A stretch of DNA of 64,000 nt. It comes from Candidatus Aminicenantes bacterium UBA1061 (GTDB lineage: Bacteria > Acidobacteriota > Aminicenantia > Aminicenantales > Saccharicenantaceae). Within the stretch, counting starts at the first letter, position 1; every line of letters begins with the position of its first letter. Below, piece after piece: positions 1-9,380 of this stretch. The notes under the pieces were generated by a model, which saw only the letters and a list, made by a program, of their open reading frames with translations, was not told the DNA's origin and did not search any database. Both the position numbers and the translations under genes were made by a program. The DNA lies in NCBI GenBank assembly GCA_002316315.1, contig DCDG01000037.1, forward strand, positions 1 through 64,000, read 5' to 3'.

Positions 1-120
1 TAAATTATTAAACATCTTAACCTTGCTATTAAATTTAACAGATTGAAATGCATATATAACAACACCTATAGTTACCAAAACTATCAATACCCAACAGCAA
101 AATGGTTTATTCTTAATCAT
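1..120 (-). CDS. small membrane or exported protein, C-terminus beyond window edge
   Basis: An ATG at 120 opens a frame that runs without a stop to base 1, giving 40 visible residues. It starts with a short basic stretch (MIKNK) followed by one hydrophobic segment at about residues 8-25, which looks like a membrane anchor or uncleaved signal. An AAGAGG Shine-Dalgarno lies 9 bases upstream. It follows the 128-residue gene by 36 bases on the same strand, so it probably belongs to the operon downstream of the Rhs gene. I do not recognise the family. It could be a third accessory or immunity-type protein of that locus, but only the N-terminus is visible. Confidence 0.5.
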   Translation of the reverse strand, partial: MIKNKPFCCWVLIVLVTIGVVIYAFQSVKFNSKVKMFNNL

Positions 121-156
121 TTATCATATCCTCTTCTTAGCCCAAGAAGAACTTAG

Positions 157-543
157 TCAATTAACTTTGAAAATATGACTCAATGTCTCATATTTTTTAT
201 CTCCTTGCCTTACTAATCTTATCCCAAATAAATCGTACAACTCATTTGCTAGAACATACTCAAGTCCAATTTGGGTATTATAAGCAGTTAAGGCAACTTT
301 CGCGATCCTGGCTGCAAAGGAAGCCTTCGATTTAGATTCGAATTCCAATGCTTCTAAAGCCTCCGAAGCAGCAAAAAGTTTACTCCCTTGGATAAATCCA
401 AGAATAGCATGCCCGAACTGATGAGATAAAGCATCTTCTGGATCCTTTGGCAAATCTGGCATCACCCCAATATGTTGACAGAAGCTTTTTGCCATAAATA
501 TCCATCGGTTTAGTTGAAGAAGCATCTCCTCAATCAATCTCAA
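157..543 (-). CDS. hypothetical protein downstream of Rhs locus (128 aa)
   Basis: Unrecognised soluble protein, mostly predicted helical, with no signal peptide or membrane segment. The start is taken as the TTG at 543, because GAAGGAG lies 6 bases upstream inside the end of the preceding gene. An ATG at 525 is an alternative giving 122 residues. The frame overlaps the preceding membrane-protein gene by 14 bases, which suggests translational coupling. Its place two genes after a secreted Rhs protein with a variable tip is where immunity or accessory genes of polymorphic toxins often lie. That role is inference from position only. Confidence 0.6.
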   Translation of the reverse strand: MRLIEEMLLQLNRWIFMAKSFCQHIGVMPDLPKDPEDALSHQFGHAILGFIQGSKLFAASEALEALEFESKSKASFAARIAKVALTAYNTQIGLEYVLANELYDLFGIRLVRQGDKKYETLSHIFKVN

Positions 544-1117
544 CCATAACTCCTTCAGGTAGCTTTAAGTTCAAAACAATTGGGATAAAAGAGCATATAA
601 TCAGTGCTGCCAAAATAAAATAAAAGAGCCATATCCTTACCTTCCCAACAACTGACCTTTTTTCCTCTGGCCCTACTTCGATTCTCTGTCTTCCTGCATA
701 CCGGGCATAGTACAGGACCAAAGCGTAAACGATAGAGCTGAGAATTCCATTTGGTGCAACATATTTTATTGCTGTCCAAATCCCATCAAAAAATAGAACA
801 ATAAACAGCAAAGAGAAAATTAGAGGCACTTTTGGTAGCTTGTATCCTGGCCAAATAAAAAAACTCCCTATAATTATAAGTGTTAGCCCTATTGCAATAA
901 ACCCTAAAATGCCAATTACCCAATGGAGAAATATCACATGATCAACAGACATATTCCCTGACTGCCAAGCTGCAAGTGCTTCTTTAACAACCTTTAAATG
1001 AGAATTGATCAAAACTATCAAAGTATGTCTGGTTACATAGATCATCCTTCCAAACCCTGCCCAAAATAGGACTCCCCATATAAAATATACTAGCCCTATA
1101 GCGATTCTTTTTTGCAA
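530..1117 (-). CDS. polytopic membrane protein, candidate immunity protein of the Rhs locus
   Basis: A 195-residue protein with four or five hydrophobic segments (roughly residues 7-27, 62-90, 97-116, 124-138 and 160-183), so an integral inner-membrane protein. It starts only 11 bases after the Rhs stop. The start is a TTG, with an AGAGGG ribosome site overlapping the end of the Rhs gene, so the two are almost certainly co-transcribed. I recognise no family. A small membrane protein directly behind a toxin-tipped Rhs gene fits an immunity protein guarding against a toxin that acts in the periplasm or membrane, but no motif proves it. Confidence 0.65.
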   Translation of the reverse strand: MQKRIAIGLVYFIWGVLFWAGFGRMIYVTRHTLIVLINSHLKVVKEALAAWQSGNMSVDHVIFLHWVIGILGFIAIGLTLIIIGSFFIWPGYKLPKVPLIFSLLFIVLFFDGIWTAIKYVAPNGILSSIVYALVLYYARYAGRQRIEVGPEEKRSVVGKVRIWLFYFILAALIICSFIPIVLNLKLPEGVMVEID

Positions 1118-1128
1118 AAATCACCCTC

Positions 1129-4100
1129 TCAATTCCAATCTTTCTTTTGAGCCCATTTCTCCCAGCCTTTATTATGCATATACCACGCCCAAAAATTTAT
1201 TGGAATCTTGGGTATTGGCCAATTAGAATCATAAAGCCTCCATTTAAAAGGCCGCCATTTCACAGTTTTTTCAAAGAATTGTATCCCGACTCTTAATGCT
1301 TCTTCCTTGCTTTCAAAAGTGCGAGTTTCGGCCTCCTTAAACTGCTCTACATTGCGCCCGTAAAGCCATTCATAGCCCCCAGCATGATGCTTTTCGTGCT
1401 CAAGAATTGCGTCATTTTTCTCGTAAAGGAATATCACGATAAAAGCATGATATTTAAAACGAGCAGCATATTTACCATCAGTCTCTACTACCGACACATT
1501 CTCTTTAATATCACCAAACCATCCAAATCTGGTATGAGCCATGCGATTTTTATCATATATGATAACGGGCGGTGTCAAGCTTGTTTCTATAGACCCATCA
1601 GGATCCCAATAGGTCACGGGGTTGTTGTGACAGAATGCATACAAATTCCACAACTGGGGGTTGCTCAGAGCAGCATCTCGGTTTATTACAGGATCAGGGC
1701 TTAACCAGCGGTAGTAATAATTCCCATAGTAGCGGGCACCAAAGTAGTCCAGATTCGATTCCGTATCTCTCTCCTTGCCTGAAAACTTCATCGCTGGCAT
1801 ATAGGAGTTCTCCCAGATCTTCTGAATACCACCATAAGGATCATAGGTCGCAGCAAAAACTCTCACCCCATTCTGATCTGTCACCACCCGGGTGGAGTTC
1901 ACCTGGTCTGAAGTGTAGTAATAAATCTGACCAGTCTGTGGCTGATACTCCGCCAATAACCTATCCCCCAAATAAATATAATCCCTCAGGCATTCACCAA
2001 GTCCATTGTATTCAGACAGTAGCTTCCCGTCAAAAGAATATACATAATATGTCCCGGTCGAGCCCACTGACAGAATGCTGGCTCCTGTATTGGTAATAAC
2101 CGTCGTTCCACCTGCTTTGCTTATCTCAATGGTTGAACTGCTTACCTGGTTCTGAACAGGCTTATTAATGCTACTTCCGCTGGACGCCCCCCTCTTCCCC
2201 TTCATAAACCGCTCTACCCGAAGCTTTAATATCCTCTCCGTCTCCTCCTCCTTCTCTGCTCTTCCTACCTTCTTCGCCCTGATGCCAAAGCTTTCGTCAC
2301 TCACATCGAACGGATATCTATCGGGCATCGCCAAAGCTTTGCTGAAGCTATAACTTGCCCCCAGCCCTGAACTCAACCTGAGTGATTTTAGTCCCGAAGC
2401 GGATTCCATGACGTCAAGCAGCCGTACGCTCTCCTCTTTTCCGTCATTAAGCCTCCTCATCAACCACCCGCCATAAGCCAGCTCCTCATCTGATAAATAA
2501 GTTTCAAATCTCTCCTTCCATACTGGCAAGAATACCGGCTCTACTGTATCTTCTCTTCCTAAATTAAATATTGGATGCCACACCTTAACCACCAGGTCAT
2601 CTACCAGCACTTCTGACTGACACTCTGGTACCGTTGATACAATTATTTCAGGACAGGCCTTAGCCGGGAATTTTAATTCCATCGGGACATCCTTAATTAT
2701 TTCTTCTCCATTGAAAAAGACATCAGCAGAGTTTGTTGCCCGGTCAAAAAGAACCTTCAGATGATGCCACCTGTTAACACTCTGGTTGCTGGTCTGTGTC
2801 TTGCCCTCTAAATAATTACATTTTATCACCTGGTCACCATTTATGTTCTGCTGAAAGGCCAGCGAAGCACTCCACATTCCGTTGGTCTTTTGATCGGGAA
2901 TGCTTATATTCATTTTGAATTGCCCCCCAGGATAAGAGTCCTTGGACTGATCGAGCTTATTAATCTTGAAGCTTGCCTCAAAAGACATCATCTGTGGCTC
3001 AAAAGGCTGGCCCTCTGCCGAGGAAATTCGAACCAGAGCAGATGGTGTAACAACGGAGGGTACACGCCATTTGTATTCCCCAGTGTTTAAATATCTGTCG
3101 CTTATCTGCCGATAAGTCGTGCCATTATCCAGGGAGTATTCTATGTTAAGATTTTGGACCCCTAATCCTCCTTCCCATTTAACGGAAGTAATAGAATTGG
3201 CTCCGATATCATTACTTCCATCAGGATCAGTTACGATTATATTGGGTGGGGGATCTTCTTTCAGAATGACAAAAGCAGCAAGGTTAACGACGTATGGATT
3301 TTCATCAGAATCATTATTACTTATACTTATTTCAGCCATTTTGGGTCCCGAAGTCGCCGGATAAAGCCTGATAATAAAAGTCGTATTTGCTCCAGGTTGA
3401 ATTGAAGAAGTTGACGGTTGAACAATATAAAACTCATCGGCATTCTCGCCGGAAAGCTCTACCAGTGGATTACCAGATAATAGTAGCGGTGCTGAGCCAA
3501 GATTATTTATAGTAAAAGTAACCCAAGCCGGACCCTTAACTGTACCAAAATTATAGTTCCCCCCATTTTGTGCCTGAGGTATATCTATCTCCGGACCGCC
3601 AACAGAGACAATTCCGCTTAAGATGAGCTCGTAAGGGTTCTCATCTGAATCATTATTAGCAATCGATAGCATTGCATTTTTATTGCCACTGGTAGTGGGT
3701 GAGAACCTGACAACGAAGGAGGAAGACGAGCCAGGGTTAATCGGAGATGCTGGCTGCTGGATAACTGAAAATTGGCTGGCATCAGTTCCAGATATTGCCA
3801 CTGCTGGAGTTCCGTTAAGCAAAAGTTGAGCATCACCAAGATTTTCAATTGTAAACGTCTTGTCCACGCTCCCATTAATTGGTGCTGTAAATTCAACTGT
3901 TTGCCCACTGGGCAAGTCCGCACCGTCTAATTTAAGATTAATTTCCGCAACTGGATTTGTCCCAACCAGATTAAGGTCATAAGGATTTTCATCAAGATCA
4001 TTATTGGCGATGCTTATAGCCGCATTTTTAGTTCCAGCCGAGGCAGGTGAAAATCTGACTATAAAATTGCTAGTCCCGCCTGGTGCAATAGAGGCTGTCG

Positions 4101-7100
4101 GCTGCTGAACCACAGAAAATTGATTGGCATCTACTCCGGTTATAATAACAATTGGTGAACCTGAAAGAATCAAGATGGCATCACCAAGGTTTTCAATCGT
4201 GAAAATCTTATCCACATAAGATCCAGGAGCAGAGCGGAATTCAATCTGACCACCGTCTGGAATGTTATTCGTGCCAACCTTTATATTCATTTCTGCCATG
4301 GCTGGCAAAGCTTTTATTCTAAGGCCTCTCTCATTGTAAAAATATTTTCCTTTTATTTCTCCTCCATAATTAAGGCTTGATAACCGGTTGAGATTATCCC
4401 ACTGATATTGATAGCCAGAACCAGAAACAAGATTTCCTCTTGAATCGAAGGTAAAATCAGCTGGCTGGTTTTTTGAGTTATAAGACTTGATAAAAACCTG
4501 GTTACCATTTTCTTTAACCTGTGTTAGGTTTCCATACTGGTCATAGTTATATGCAAAACTATCTACCCGGCCTACACCGGCTGGTGTGTAAGTAGCAGTT
4601 TTTATTCTATAGAGCTCGTCGTAAGTAAAATTAACATTCAGATTTGGTATTGTATCGCTAATACCTAGAATATTCCCAACAGGATCATATGAATAAGTAG
4701 CTTTATAAAGATAAAGACCAGCTTTGATCAGACTGGCTGTGACTAATTGTCCAATAGAATTGTAAGTGGCATTATGTTCTGTTCCGTTTCCAGAAATGCT
4801 TATGGCTGTCGGTTGCTTACTAACTCCATAGCTAATCTGGCTCACCAAATTTAACCCATTAAAGGCTGCAGTTTCTGGCATATTCAAACCATTATTGGTA
4901 TAGACAGCACTCTTGCCATCGGGATAGATAACCTTTTTTAAAATGTTATTGGCATCATATTCATATTGCAAGGCCTTGGAACTAAGCCCGGAAATGACCT
5001 GCACTTCTCCGGTCACAGAGCCAAAGGAGTTATAAGCAATATTATTTCTTTCCCATCCTTTATTACTATAAATCCTGCTTATTCTACCATTGGAATCATA
5101 CTCATAATTTATAGTCTCGTCTGAAGTAGAAATCTTCTTCAATTGATTAGACGAATTGTATTCATAGCTGATTGGAACTCCACCAAAGCTCTTCTGAGAT
5201 AACAGATTTTCACTGTTGTAAGTATAGGTTATTTGGGCGGTTTCCGGATGGGTCTCCGAAACGACGTTATCAAGAAAATCGTATGAATAGTTTTGAGTTC
5301 TTCCGCTATTATAGACAACAGACAATAGCCTTCCGACAGAATCGTAAGAATAATTAGCACTGGCTCCTGATGGGTCTTTTAACGTTGAAATCAAACCAGG
5401 TAAATAAGTGAATGTTATTTCTGTCTGTCTATTAAGTGGGTCTTTTATGGTCGTTTTTGTTCCAGCATATGTATATGTAGTAACATTGTTGAGCGGATCT
5501 TTTATCTGGGTTATTCGACCAGCTGCATTATAAGAATAAACATATTCGTCAGAGGCAGCGATTGCCCCTTTGCTTTCTTTGATAACTCTTCCTTCTGCAT
5601 CAAGAGTCTTCCTGTAATAAAGTGTTAGGCCATCGCCCTGTTCCTGATAACCAAGATCTCTCCCCATACCGTCCCAGTATTTTACAACCGTATGATTACC
5701 CTGAGCGATATTTACCGAATTGGTCGACCAGGAAGCCTCTATGTCATTAAAGGCAGATGGCAAATCAACTGAAGTGATTCTCCCGAGATTATCATAGGAA
5801 AAATAATAAGTGGCCCCGTGTTGATTTGTCTCACTCATAATAGAGCTATCATATTGAGAAATCGTCCGGTTAAATTCTACATATCCTGGCTTCTCCTTCT
5901 TGGCTAGAACCCCATATTTATACGTGTATGTTTCTGTCCCCGAATTGTTCCCTGGAGGATTAATTGTTATGATTATAGTCTTTGTGCTGGTGTTCTCGCT
6001 ATAAGTATAATCCCAGATTAACTCCGTTGAGCTTGATTTTTTACGTTTAATCCAATCCAGGGCTCCGCAGGTTCCCTGGCTGGTGTAATAGCTAAAATTA
6101 CTTTGCTTTTGGAGTGAGCCACTCGAGGAATATATCTGTTCAGTGCTGAGAAAAGAAACCATATATTTGCCAGCAAAAACGGAATTTTGTTGAAAATAGT
6201 AATTAAGCAATTTGTAATAGCGCAAATTGCTATTGCCATAATAATCTATCCTGCTGGGCAGGCCGTATTTTATTAATTCACTAGCATAAGTATATACGTC
6301 CTTACTTGAACAGTCTCCAATTGGCGTTCTGGTTATGGAGGCAATTAAAGGGGCTTTTATCGGGCCAAGATTAAGAGAAGTCACCAGCCACAATGAATTA
6401 GAGATTTGCTTTGAAGTCCAAGCATAAGTCTCTGAATAACTTCCATCACCAAGTGTCTTTTGTTTAATTAATCCTATTTTCCAGCCATTATTATAAATAT
6501 CGCTGCCCATGCCCGAATAAACAACAGTCGTCGTATATTGAGGGCCCTGAACAGTAACTGTTCCATCAGCACCATTAGCATAAGATGGATAAGAATATGT
6601 CCAGATACTCGCCGTCTCACTTGCATTGAACTTGATTTTTTTCTGGGTAACTACTCTACTAACATAAGAAGTATTATAGTAATAAAAATTATGGTCTCCA
6701 TAGGTGTATTCCATTGTACCACCGTAGCAGGTATTAATTTTAGTTAGCTCATAAAGCGAAGAATTATATTCAAAGGTAGAGGCAGGTAGCTCTGGAGGGT
6801 CATAGCTTAATAGTTTGTAATACCCTATATTGGGGAACGTTCCGACTGAATAATAATATGAGACAGTTCCACCATTAGCATTCTTGACATCAATCCTGGT
6901 TAGCTTGGGATTGGTGGTTCCCTCGCTGATAAAGTTGACCACTCTGCCCAGGCTATCTGTAATCTTTTCGATAACAGGTAAACTGGTTTTATAAGTAATA
7001 TCAATATGATGTCCATAAGAGTCTTCTATTTTTGTTACCAGTCTGACTTGCTCATTGCCAGTATAATAGGTAATAGTTCTCGTTGTCCCAAAAGTCCAGA

Positions 7101-7647
7101 CTGTTCCGTCCTTGAAGTATAAATAATAATTAGTTCCATCCTGCGTCAGCTTAAGAAATTCGCGAGTAATATATGAATCTGCAAAATCTAGGCTTGGATA
7201 AGCAGTTTCCCAGTGGCCATCGGGAAATTCAATTATGGGAGTCTCATTAGAGATAAAATTAGCATTATGGAGCCTCCCAATATGTAAAGACCAGCCTAGA
7301 CCAACCCAGGAATAAGGTTCCAATTGTAAAGTTGCTGGATTTCCAGCAATGCGATCTTTTACTGTTTTCGAATTATAAACACGCCAGATATTTAAATCAA
7401 AACCATTTGGGCCCGGGAGATGAATATCAAGAAAACGAAGCGTTAGGTTACCGGTAAATAAGTCAATATTTTCTTCAGGGACCGCGCCATGTAGGCCGTG
7501 TTCACCAATAATTCCAATCTGGTCGAATATCCCCGCAGAACCGGACTGAGCAAATAGATTATTACTAAAACCAGATAAAAGAAAAACAATTAGAAGGAAG
7601 GAAGGAAGGAAAATTACATTTCTCGAACCTAACATTCTATTACACAT
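1129..7647 (-). CDS. secreted Rhs/YD-repeat protein with HExxH-bearing C-terminal tip
   Basis: A 2172-residue protein with an N-terminal signal peptide (hydrophobic core about residues 11-32, cleavage near FAQS), so exported by Sec. YD repeats of the Rhs shell fill about residues 40-1115. They are interrupted by three choice-of-anchor-D/HYDIN-like repeats (about 1119-1463), a short sandwich domain (about 1465-1550) and a LamG-like segment (about 1560-1690). The shell resumes near 1865 and ends in the Rhs-associated core (YFGARYYG, near 1963) closing at WDPDG (about 2016). The last 156 residues are a distinct tip with HEKHH at 2084-2088, an HExxH zinc-peptidase signature. GGGGGG lies upstream of the ATG. 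By analogy with polymorphic toxins the tip may be a metallopeptidase toxin; the activity is inferred. Confidence 0.9.
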   Translation of the reverse strand: MCNRMLGSRNVIFLPSFLLIVFLLSGFSNNLFAQSGSAGIFDQIGIIGEHGLHGAVPEENIDLFTGNLTLRFLDIHLPGPNGFDLNIWRVYNSKTVKDRIAGNPATLQLEPYSWVGLGWSLHIGRLHNANFISNETPIIEFPDGHWETAYPSLDFADSYITREFLKLTQDGTNYYLYFKDGTVWTFGTTRTITYYTGNEQVRLVTKIEDSYGHHIDITYKTSLPVIEKITDSLGRVVNFISEGTTNPKLTRIDVKNANGGTVSYYYSVGTFPNIGYYKLLSYDPPELPASTFEYNSSLYELTKINTCYGGTMEYTYGDHNFYYYNTSYVSRVVTQKKIKFNASETASIWTYSYPSYANGADGTVTVQGPQYTTTVVYSGMGSDIYNNGWKIGLIKQKTLGDGSYSETYAWTSKQISNSLWLVTSLNLGPIKAPLIASITRTPIGDCSSKDVYTYASELIKYGLPSRIDYYGNSNLRYYKLLNYYFQQNSVFAGKYMVSFLSTEQIYSSSGSLQKQSNFSYYTSQGTCGALDWIKRKKSSSTELIWDYTYSENTSTKTIIITINPPGNNSGTETYTYKYGVLAKKEKPGYVEFNRTISQYDSSIMSETNQHGATYYFSYDNLGRITSVDLPSAFNDIEASWSTNSVNIAQGNHTVVKYWDGMGRDLGYQEQGDGLTLYYRKTLDAEGRVIKESKGAIAASDEYVYSYNAAGRITQIKDPLNNVTTYTYAGTKTTIKDPLNRQTEITFTYLPGLISTLKDPSGASANYSYDSVGRLLSVVYNSGRTQNYSYDFLDNVVSETHPETAQITYTYNSENLLSQKSFGGVPISYEYNSSNQLKKISTSDETINYEYDSNGRISRIYSNKGWERNNIAYNSFGSVTGEVQVISGLSSKALQYEYDANNILKKVIYPDGKSAVYTNNGLNMPETAAFNGLNLVSQISYGVSKQPTAISISGNGTEHNATYNSIGQLVTASLIKAGLYLYKATYSYDPVGNILGISDTIPNLNVNFTYDELYRIKTATYTPAGVGRVDSFAYNYDQYGNLTQVKENGNQVFIKSYNSKNQPADFTFDSRGNLVSGSGYQYQWDNLNRLSSLNYGGEIKGKYFYNERGLRIKALPAMAEMNIKVGTNNIPDGGQIEFRSAPGSYVDKIFTIENLGDAILILSGSPIVIITGVDANQFSVVQQPTASIAPGGTSNFIVRFSPASAGTKNAAISIANNDLDENPYDLNLVGTNPVAEINLKLDGADLPSGQTVEFTAPINGSVDKTFTIENLGDAQLLLNGTPAVAISGTDASQFSVIQQPASPINPGSSSSFVVRFSPTTSGNKNAMLSIANNDSDENPYELILSGIVSVGGPEIDIPQAQNGGNYNFGTVKGPAWVTFTINNLGSAPLLLSGNPLVELSGENADEFYIVQPSTSSIQPGANTTFIIRLYPATSGPKMAEISISNNDSDENPYVVNLAAFVILKEDPPPNIIVTDPDGSNDIGANSITSVKWEGGLGVQNLNIEYSLDNGTTYRQISDRYLNTGEYKWRVPSVVTPSALVRISSAEGQPFEPQMMSFEASFKINKLDQSKDSYPGGQFKMNISIPDQKTNGMWSASLAFQQNINGDQVIKCNYLEGKTQTSNQSVNRWHHLKVLFDRATNSADVFFNGEEIIKDVPMELKFPAKACPEIIVSTVPECQSEVLVDDLVVKVWHPIFNLGREDTVEPVFLPVWKERFETYLSDEELAYGGWLMRRLNDGKEESVRLLDVMESASGLKSLRLSSGLGASYSFSKALAMPDRYPFDVSDESFGIRAKKVGRAEKEEETERILKLRVERFMKGKRGASSGSSINKPVQNQVSSSTIEISKAGGTTVITNTGASILSVGSTGTYYVYSFDGKLLSEYNGLGECLRDYIYLGDRLLAEYQPQTGQIYYYTSDQVNSTRVVTDQNGVRVFAATYDPYGGIQKIWENSYMPAMKFSGKERDTESNLDYFGARYYGNYYYRWLSPDPVINRDAALSNPQLWNLYAFCHNNPVTYWDPDGSIETSLTPPVIIYDKNRMAHTRFGWFGDIKENVSVVETDGKYAARFKYHAFIVIFLYEKNDAILEHEKHHAGGYEWLYGRNVEQFKEAETRTFESKEEALRVGIQFFEKTVKWRPFKWRLYDSNWPIPKIPINFWAWYMHNKGWEKWAQKKDWN
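3258..4290 (-). repeat. three tandem choice-of-anchor-D repeats inside the Rhs gene
   Basis: Three consecutive units of about 110-120 codons encode the same pattern: FTIENLGDA or a variant, then a DAxxFxV turn, PGxxxxFxVRF, and SIxNNDxDENPY. Unit borders are near 4290, 3955, 3600 and 3258. They look like HYDIN/ASH-type beta-sandwich repeats, usually found in extracellular or surface proteins. Confidence 0.75.
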
Positions 7648-7791
7648 TGTTACCCCCCTTTATTTATTTGATTTCTGACAAATCTTATGTGGAATAAAAA
7701 TAATAATAGCGACTTGCGAGATTCGAAACCTTAAAGCGCAACCTTTCGCCCCTTCTGGCATTTGACTCCATCCAAGCTAATATTTGTTTTT

Positions 7792-7821
7792 AGTGTATGA
7801 AAGTAACTGTCTTCTTGTCAA
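7792..7821 (-). promoter_or_regulatory. sigma70-like promoter for the Rhs operon
   Basis: On the minus strand a perfect TTGACA (7821-7816) is followed after 18 bases by TACACT (7797-7792). It would start transcription about 137 bases before the Rhs ATG. It is the best promoter-like pair seen in the 399-base gap 7648-8046, which otherwise holds no gene I can support. Confidence 0.45.
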
Positions 7822-8046
7822 GTCTCATTTTTTCAAAATCTAAAATTAGCTTCAGACGAAGGTTAGAGCAAGAATCTAATAATTTGAGACGTTCTTTAAA
7901 ACATAAAGTTTGTGACGAAAAATAACTGCGATAATCACCATGACCGTTTTATACATGTGAATGCAGTTACCAGGTTCAAGTCGCAATAAAATGAAATAGA
8001 TCACTAATTAAGAGCCGAACATAGTAATCCAATTAGAAAAACAGTT

Positions 8047-8703
8047 TCATATTTTTGGCGATTTTTTATAGAGAAGTTCGAGGACCAGATTAGCCTGCAT
8101 ATTAGCCACAATGCCGACACGCGGAGCCATCGGACTTATCTTCTCGCCGGGCTCGCTTTCCTCATCGCCGCAGAGATAAAGTTTTCCCAGCCGTCTGGTC
8201 CTGAGCTTATTATTTTTTCCAAAACCTGAAATCCCTGAGGCAGCGATGATTGGCCGATCGGGGAAAAGGCCCAGCCAGGTATTGATCAACATGCTCTTCT
8301 CACTGGCCAGGTCGAAGGCCTCGACCATAATCTCGGCTTCTGAAAAAAGCTCCCTGAGATTTTTAGCAGTGACTCTTACCGGATGAATTTCATACTGAGA
8401 AAAGGGATTTATTTTTTTAAGGTTCTCAAGCAGGGCTTCTACTTTCAGCTGTCCGATCTGCTCCAGAAAATAATACTGCCGGTTAAGATTAGATGGATAA
8501 ACCCTGTCCATATCGGCAATAATGAGCTTGCCCACTCCCGCTCTGGCTAAAGAAACGGCCGCATTCGACCCCAGACCTCCAGCTCCGGCTATCCCAACTA
8601 CCGATTTCCTTAGTACCGACAGCAGCTCTGGATCATGCCTCGAGAAAAATTCCATTTCAACCTTTTTAAGTTTTTTTAACTTAAGTTCTTCCTGGTTTTT
8701 CAT
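8047..8703 (-). CDS. ThiF/MoeB-family sulfur-carrier adenylyltransferase
   Basis: E1-like protein of the ThiF family that would adenylate the C-terminal glycine of a small sulfur carrier (MoaD, ThiS or similar) using ATP. The nucleotide-binding GAGGLGSN lies at about residues 40-47 and an SNLNRQ motif follows after the ADMD acidic loop. At about 218 residues it is the short form without the rhodanese domain of MoeB-type fusions. The ATG at 8703 is preferred over a TTG at 8733; it overlaps the end of the mobB-like gene by 23 bases. As last gene of the pterin-cofactor operon it probably serves MoaD activation, though a thiamine role is possible. No sulfur carrier gene is in the window. Confidence 0.8.
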   Translation of the reverse strand: MKNQEELKLKKLKKVEMEFFSRHDPELLSVLRKSVVGIAGAGGLGSNAAVSLARAGVGKLIIADMDRVYPSNLNRQYYFLEQIGQLKVEALLENLKKINPFSQYEIHPVRVTAKNLRELFSEAEIMVEAFDLASEKSMLINTWLGLFPDRPIIAASGISGFGKNNKLRTRRLGKLYLCGDEESEPGEKISPMAPRVGIVANMQANLVLELLYKKSPKI

Positions 8704-9358
8704 CTTTCTCGCCTGTTTTAAGCTTAATTTCAACTCTCTGCGGGCTTTCCGGCAGGCCTTTGAGCGCCCGGAGCAGGCCCTTTATCGTCTCGGTCAGCAG
8801 ACTCTGAACAAACGGATTGAGGGGCACAGCCCGCCCATCAACTTTAAGTTCAGCCAGTGGCTCAAGCGGTTCAAGGGTAGTCAATAGAAAATCGGCCAGT
8901 TTTGAAATGTCCTCAGCCTGGAAGACAGGACACCTGGGGGAAACGGGAAACGGTTCATCGGCTACTAGAGCCAGCAATTCTTCTGGCGCCTTTGTTTCAT
9001 CAAAGTCAGCCGCCTTTTGAAGCCTCCAGATTTTTTTAAAAGCACTTTCTTTTTTCCCGCCTTCAACCAGCAGAAGATCTACCTCCGCGAATCGTTCCAG
9101 AGCTATGTCCAGCAGAGTTTGACTGGCTTTATTTTTTTCAATGGTAAAGATTTTTTCCGGGGTTAAAACCGTAGCTGCTTCCGCCCCGGCCGCCATAAAC
9201 TGCCAGGAATCCTTACCCTCTTTATCAAGCTCCACTTCCTCACTGGCCTTCTTAAGCACGCCACATTTCAATGCACGGCTGTTCAATTCCTTGATCAAAG
9301 CCGTGATCAGCCTGGTCTTACCCGAGTCTGAATTGCCAACAATAGCTACTGTTTTCAT
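8681..9358 (-). CDS. mobB: MobB-like molybdopterin-guanine dinucleotide accessory GTPase
   Basis: P-loop protein of the MobB family, which assists attachment of GMP to molybdopterin. Walker A GNSDSGKT sits at residues 8-15, and the acidic LLVEGG motif follows at about residue 95. The 225 residues exceed the usual 160-175 because of a C-terminal extension (about 165-225) with a KVDGRAVPLNPFVQ-type motif that I associate with extended MobB proteins of anaerobes. AAGGAG precedes the ATG. It follows mogA by 22 bases and overlaps the ThiF-like gene. No MobA is present in the window, so whether the cofactor is the guanine dinucleotide form is open. Confidence 0.85.
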   Translation of the reverse strand: MKTVAIVGNSDSGKTRLITALIKELNSRALKCGVLKKASEEVELDKEGKDSWQFMAAGAEAATVLTPEKIFTIEKNKASQTLLDIALERFAEVDLLLVEGGKKESAFKKIWRLQKAADFDETKAPEELLALVADEPFPVSPRCPVFQAEDISKLADFLLTTLEPLEPLAELKVDGRAVPLNPFVQSLLTETIKGLLRALKGLPESPQRVEIKLKTGEKDEKPGRT

Positions 9359-9380
9359 GCCTTGCTCCTTAGTAGCCCCT

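Noticed and set aside
1384..6747. Several plus-strand open frames of 60-150 codons opposite the Rhs gene
   Set aside because: They lie wholly inside a well-supported minus-strand gene with clear domains, lack ribosome sites and show low-complexity or random-looking translations.
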